Below, one piece after another: positions 3,990 to 6,183 of a stretch of DNA of 6,183 nucleotides. The notes under the pieces are model-generated. The model ran no database searches. It saw only the letters and a list, made by a program, of their open reading frames with translations, and was not told the origin of the DNA. The stretch is taken from the NCBI GenBank assembly GCA_001795235.1, contig MGNZ01000153.1, positions 1 through 6,183 on the forward strand, in the 5' to 3' direction. This DNA comes from Chloroflexi bacterium RBG_16_64_32 (GTDB taxonomy: Bacteria > Chloroflexota > Dehalococcoidia > SM23-28-2 > RBG-16-64-32). Numbering within the stretch: the stretch's first letter is position 1; every line of letters starts with the position of its first letter. The position numbers were made by a program, and so were the translations under genes.

Positions 3990-5915
3990 TTGGGCCAGAA
4001 CCTGACCCGAAAGATCCTCGCTGACCACCTCGTCTCCGGCGAACTCCAGCCGGGCAGGGAGATCGGCGTCCGCGTGGACCAGACGCTGACCCAGGACGCC
4101 ACCGGCACCATGGCCTACCTCCAGTTTGAGGCGATGGGCATTCCCAGGGTGCGCACCAAGCTCTCCGTCTCCTACGTTGATCACAACATGCTCCAGACCG
4201 GCTTCGAGAACGCCGACGACCACCGCTTCCTCCAGACCGTCGCCGCAAAATACGGCATCTACTTCTCGCGACCCGGCAACGGCATCTGCCATCAGGTGCA
4301 CCTAGAGCGATTCAGCTCCCCCGGCGACGTGCTGCTGGGGTCGGATAGCCACACACCCACCTCCGGCGGCGCCGGAATGCTGGCCATCGGCGCCGGCGGC
4401 CTGGACGTGGCCGTGGCGATGGGCGGCGGGCCATACCACCTAACCACACCGACAATCGTTGGCGTCCACCTCAGCGGGCAGCTGCAGCCGTGGGTGGCCG
4501 CCAAGGACATCATCTTCGAGCTTCTGCGCCGCCTCACCGTGAAGGGCGGCGTGGGCAAGATCTTCGAGTACTTCGGGGAGGGCGTCGCCTCACTCAGCGT
4601 CCCTGAGCGCAGCACCATCACCAACATGGGAGCAGAGTTGGGCGCCACTACCTCCGTTTTCCCCTCCGACGAGCGCACCCGCGAGTACTTCCGCGCCCAG
4701 AAGCGGGAAGCGATGTGGCGTCCCATAGGCCCCGACACAAACCCGGAGTACGACGAGGTGGTCGAGATCGACCTGGACAGGTTGGGGCCCATGGTGGCGC
4801 GCCCTCAAAGCCCCGATAACGTCGTACCGATCGAAGAGGTGGAGGGCACCAGGCTGGCCCAGGTGTGCGTCGGCTCCTGCACCAACTCCACATATCACGA
4901 CCTGTCGGTGACCGCGGCCGTCCTCAAGGGACGCAAGGTTCACCCCAGCCTCAGCCTGACCGTCACCCCCGGCTCGCGTCAGGTGTTCACCATGATCGCC
5001 CGCACCGGCGCACTGGCTGACCTCATCGAGTCGGGTGCCCGCATTCTCGAGTCCGCCTGCGGCCCCTGCATCGGCATGGGTCAGACGCCAGCGTCAGACA
5101 CGGCCTCGCTGCGCACCTTCAACCGCAACTTCCCCGGCCGCTCCGGCGCTCCCAACGATCAGGTGTACCTGGCCAGCCCGGAGGTGGCCGCCGTCTCCGC
5201 TCTTGCCGGCGAGATAACAGACCCCCGCAAGTCCGGCGCGCCGCCCTCGCTGGCAACGCCCCAGGAGTTCGTCATCGACGACGACCTCATCATCCCGCCG
5301 ACGGAGAGCGCCGACGGCGTCGACGTAGCACGCGGGCCCAACATCAAGCACCTGCCATTGGCGCAGCCGCTGCCTCAGACGATTGCCGCCCCTGTCCTCA
5401 TCAAGCTGGGGGATAACGTCAGCACCGACCACATCCTGCCCGCAGGCTCCAAGATCCTCCCCCTGCGCTCCAACATCCCCGCCATCTCCGAGTACGTCTT
5501 CCACTACGTAGACCCGGAGTTCGCGGCCAAGGCGAAGGAGTCCGGCGCCAGCATCATCGTCGGCGGGTCAAACTACGGTCAGGGCTCCAGCCGCGAGCAC
5601 GCCGCCCTGGCGCCCATGTACCTGGGCGTCGCGGCCGTGCTGGCCAAGACCTACGCCCGAATGCACCACACCAACCTCGTTAACTTCGGCATCATCCCCC
5701 TCGTCTTCGCCGACGAAGCGGACTACGATCGAGTCAACGTGGGCGACGCGCTGGAGATCCCGGACGTGCGCGATGCCGTCCGCGGCGGGCAGGTCACCGT
5801 CCGTAACACCACCCAGGGTCACGAATTCACCGCCCGCCACAACCTCAGCCAGCGTCAGGTAGAGGTGCTGCTTGAGGGCGGCCTGCTGAATTACGTCAAG
5901 GCCCGCGCCAACTGA
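3990..5915 (+). CDS. Aconitate hydratase (Aquifex-type, monomeric)
   Basis: A 641-aa aconitase interconverting citrate and isocitrate. The catalytic part shows DQTLTQDATGTMAY (30-43), DHN (64-66), GSDSHTPTSGGAGMLAIGAGG (117-137), the [4Fe-4S] ligands Cys297 in GSCTNS and Cys357/Cys360 in CGPC, and then the C-terminal swivel domain with GDNVSTDHILPAG (474-486) and GGSNYGQGSSREHAAL (525-540). The length matches the putative Aquifex-type family (TIGR01342, about 640-660 aa) and is far shorter than the roughly 890-aa AcnA. The same fold family includes LeuC/LeuD, but here both parts are fused and the TCA neighbours favour aconitase. The TTG start is supported by AGGAGG and by the family-like N-terminus MGQNLTRKILADHL. 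It lies 33 bp after korB without an obvious terminator, so it is likely in the same operon. Confidence 0.94.
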   Translation: MGQNLTRKILADHLVSGELQPGREIGVRVDQTLTQDATGTMAYLQFEAMGIPRVRTKLSVSYVDHNMLQTGFENADDHRFLQTVAAKYGIYFSRPGNGICHQVHLERFSSPGDVLLGSDSHTPTSGGAGMLAIGAGGLDVAVAMGGGPYHLTTPTIVGVHLSGQLQPWVAAKDIIFELLRRLTVKGGVGKIFEYFGEGVASLSVPERSTITNMGAELGATTSVFPSDERTREYFRAQKREAMWRPIGPDTNPEYDEVVEIDLDRLGPMVARPQSPDNVVPIEEVEGTRLAQVCVGSCTNSTYHDLSVTAAVLKGRKVHPSLSLTVTPGSRQVFTMIARTGALADLIESGARILESACGPCIGMGQTPASDTASLRTFNRNFPGRSGAPNDQVYLASPEVAAVSALAGEITDPRKSGAPPSLATPQEFVIDDDLIIPPTESADGVDVARGPNIKHLPLAQPLPQTIAAPVLIKLGDNVSTDHILPAGSKILPLRSNIPAISEYVFHYVDPEFAAKAKESGASIIVGGSNYGQGSSREHAALAPMYLGVAAVLAKTYARMHHTNLVNFGIIPLVFADEADYDRVNVGDALEIPDVRDAVRGGQVTVRNTTQGHEFTARHNLSQRQVEVLLEGGLLNYVKARAN

Positions 5916-5950
5916 GCGCCCCCGCAGTAGGCCCATAATCTCCCGAAACA

Positions 5951-5968
5951 GCGGCGGTACGCCGCCGC
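5951..5968 (+). terminator. Hairpin between the aconitase and dehydrogenase genes (weak terminator candidate)
   Basis: GCGGCGG (5951-5957) pairs perfectly with CCGCCGC (5962-5968) around a TACG loop, 35 bp after the aconitase stop. The tract after it is CACTATCGCGTTT, not a T-run. It may partly terminate transcription or act as a processing or stability element that sets different levels for the next gene. Confidence 0.4.
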
Positions 5969-5994
5969 CACTATCGCGTTTAGTGCGTCAGGTC

Positions 5995-6003
5995 TGCTAT
6001 TAT
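5995..6003 (+). promoter_or_regulatory. Possible extended -10 promoter for the dehydrogenase gene
   Basis: TGCTATTAT gives TG at 5995-5996 and a -10 TATTAT (5 of 6 bases) at 5998-6003, about 30 bp before the ATG at 6034. No good -35 is visible (CGCGTT at 17 bp), which extended -10 promoters can tolerate. Together with the hairpin upstream it suggests the dehydrogenase has its own promoter besides any read-through. Confidence 0.45.
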
Positions 6004-6033
6004 AGGCGGGGCCACCTCCAGCTAAAGGAATGC

Positions 6034-6183
6034 ATGGCCCCCAGGATCACCCTCATACCGGGAGACGGCACCGCCCCCGAGATCACCGAAGCCAGCGTCC
6101 GCGTCTTAGAAGCCACCGGCGTCCAGTTCGAACAGGGCGACCTGGCCATCGCTCAAACCTCGGAGCTCTATGGGCAAGGCCGC
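6034..6183 (+). CDS. Isocitrate/isopropylmalate dehydrogenase family protein, N-terminal part (cut by window edge)
   Basis: The first 50 residues of an NAD(P)-dependent beta-decarboxylating dehydrogenase. The start, RITLIPGDGTAPEITEASV at 4-22 followed by RVLEATGVQFEQGD, is the family's N-terminal strand and GDG loop. The loop reads GDGTAPE where most members have GDGIGPE. Following aconitase and korAB, isocitrate dehydrogenase (isocitrate to 2-oxoglutarate plus CO2) is the best reading. 3-Isopropylmalate dehydrogenase cannot be excluded, since the substrate-specificity helix and catalytic residues lie beyond the edge. ATG 6034 has AAGGA at about 4 nt. A second ATG at 6030 is out of frame. 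The frame is open to the last base. Confidence 0.85.
   Translation, partial: MAPRITLIPGDGTAPEITEASVRVLEATGVQFEQGDLAIAQTSELYGQGR

Noticed and set aside
3990..5915. 3-isopropylmalate dehydratase (LeuC/LeuD) instead of aconitase
   Set aside because: LeuC and LeuD are usually separate proteins. Here both parts are fused at 641 aa with an Aquifex-type aconitase layout, beside korAB.
1..6183. CRISPR array, insertion sequence or phage genes
   Set aside because: No regularly spaced direct repeats, transposase motifs, terminal inverted repeats or phage-like proteins are visible.

Overview
The window is GC-rich bacterial DNA with tightly packed genes. It holds two blocks: a small metal-response module at the left (about 198-850) and a central-carbon block reading rightwards (1364 to the right edge), with a one-gene minus-strand unit between them (869-1105). 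The fused gamma-alpha OFOR subunit, the Aquifex-type monomeric aconitase of about 640 residues and the adjacent isocitrate dehydrogenase suggest an anaerobic or facultative deep-branching bacterium. My best guess is Chloroflexota, perhaps Dehalococcoidia-like. That is an inference from gene set and sequence style, not a database match.

Left region. After a possible tail of an upstream gene (stop at 36-38) comes a non-coding stretch with small hairpins and degenerate tRNA-like motifs. It leads into a textbook MerR-type promoter: TTGACT at 198-203, TACACT at 224-229, an over-long 20-bp spacer and a near-perfect dyad between them. The promoter predicts a transcript start at or next to the merR ATG (236), so the mRNA may be leaderless. 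merR (236-688) encodes a 150-aa sensor with a cysteine-rich tail. Its stop overlaps, or is immediately followed by, an easily missed 37-39-aa peptide gene (691-804, possible start at 685). The peptide ends in the symmetric metal-ligand-like block CGCGCDCGCGC. A strong 12-bp stem-loop (820-850) closes the unit and also separates it from the convergent minus-strand gene.

Middle. The gene at 869-1105 (minus) is a stand-alone Lrp/AsnC effector-binding (RAM) domain with no DNA-binding domain. It is divergent from the carbon block. The 258-bp divergent intergenic region contains a TATAAT box for the minus-strand gene, a GC-rich hairpin and a 20-bp imperfect palindrome upstream of korA.

Right region. 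korA (1364-3094) and korB (3087-3956) overlap by 8 bp and encode the two subunits of a ferredoxin-dependent 2-oxoglutarate oxidoreductase. A TTG-started aconitase (3990-5915) follows after 33 bp. After a 118-bp gap with a hairpin and a possible extended -10 promoter, an isocitrate/isopropylmalate dehydrogenase-family gene (6034 onwards) runs off the right edge. Together these cover citrate <-> isocitrate <-> 2-oxoglutarate <-> succinyl-CoA. The segment can run oxidatively (Horiuchi-type KGOR in place of the 2-oxoglutarate dehydrogenase complex) or reductively (rTCA or glutamate biosynthesis); the sequence does not fix the direction.

The most novel-looking item is the autoregulated merR plus metallothionein-like mini-peptide operon.
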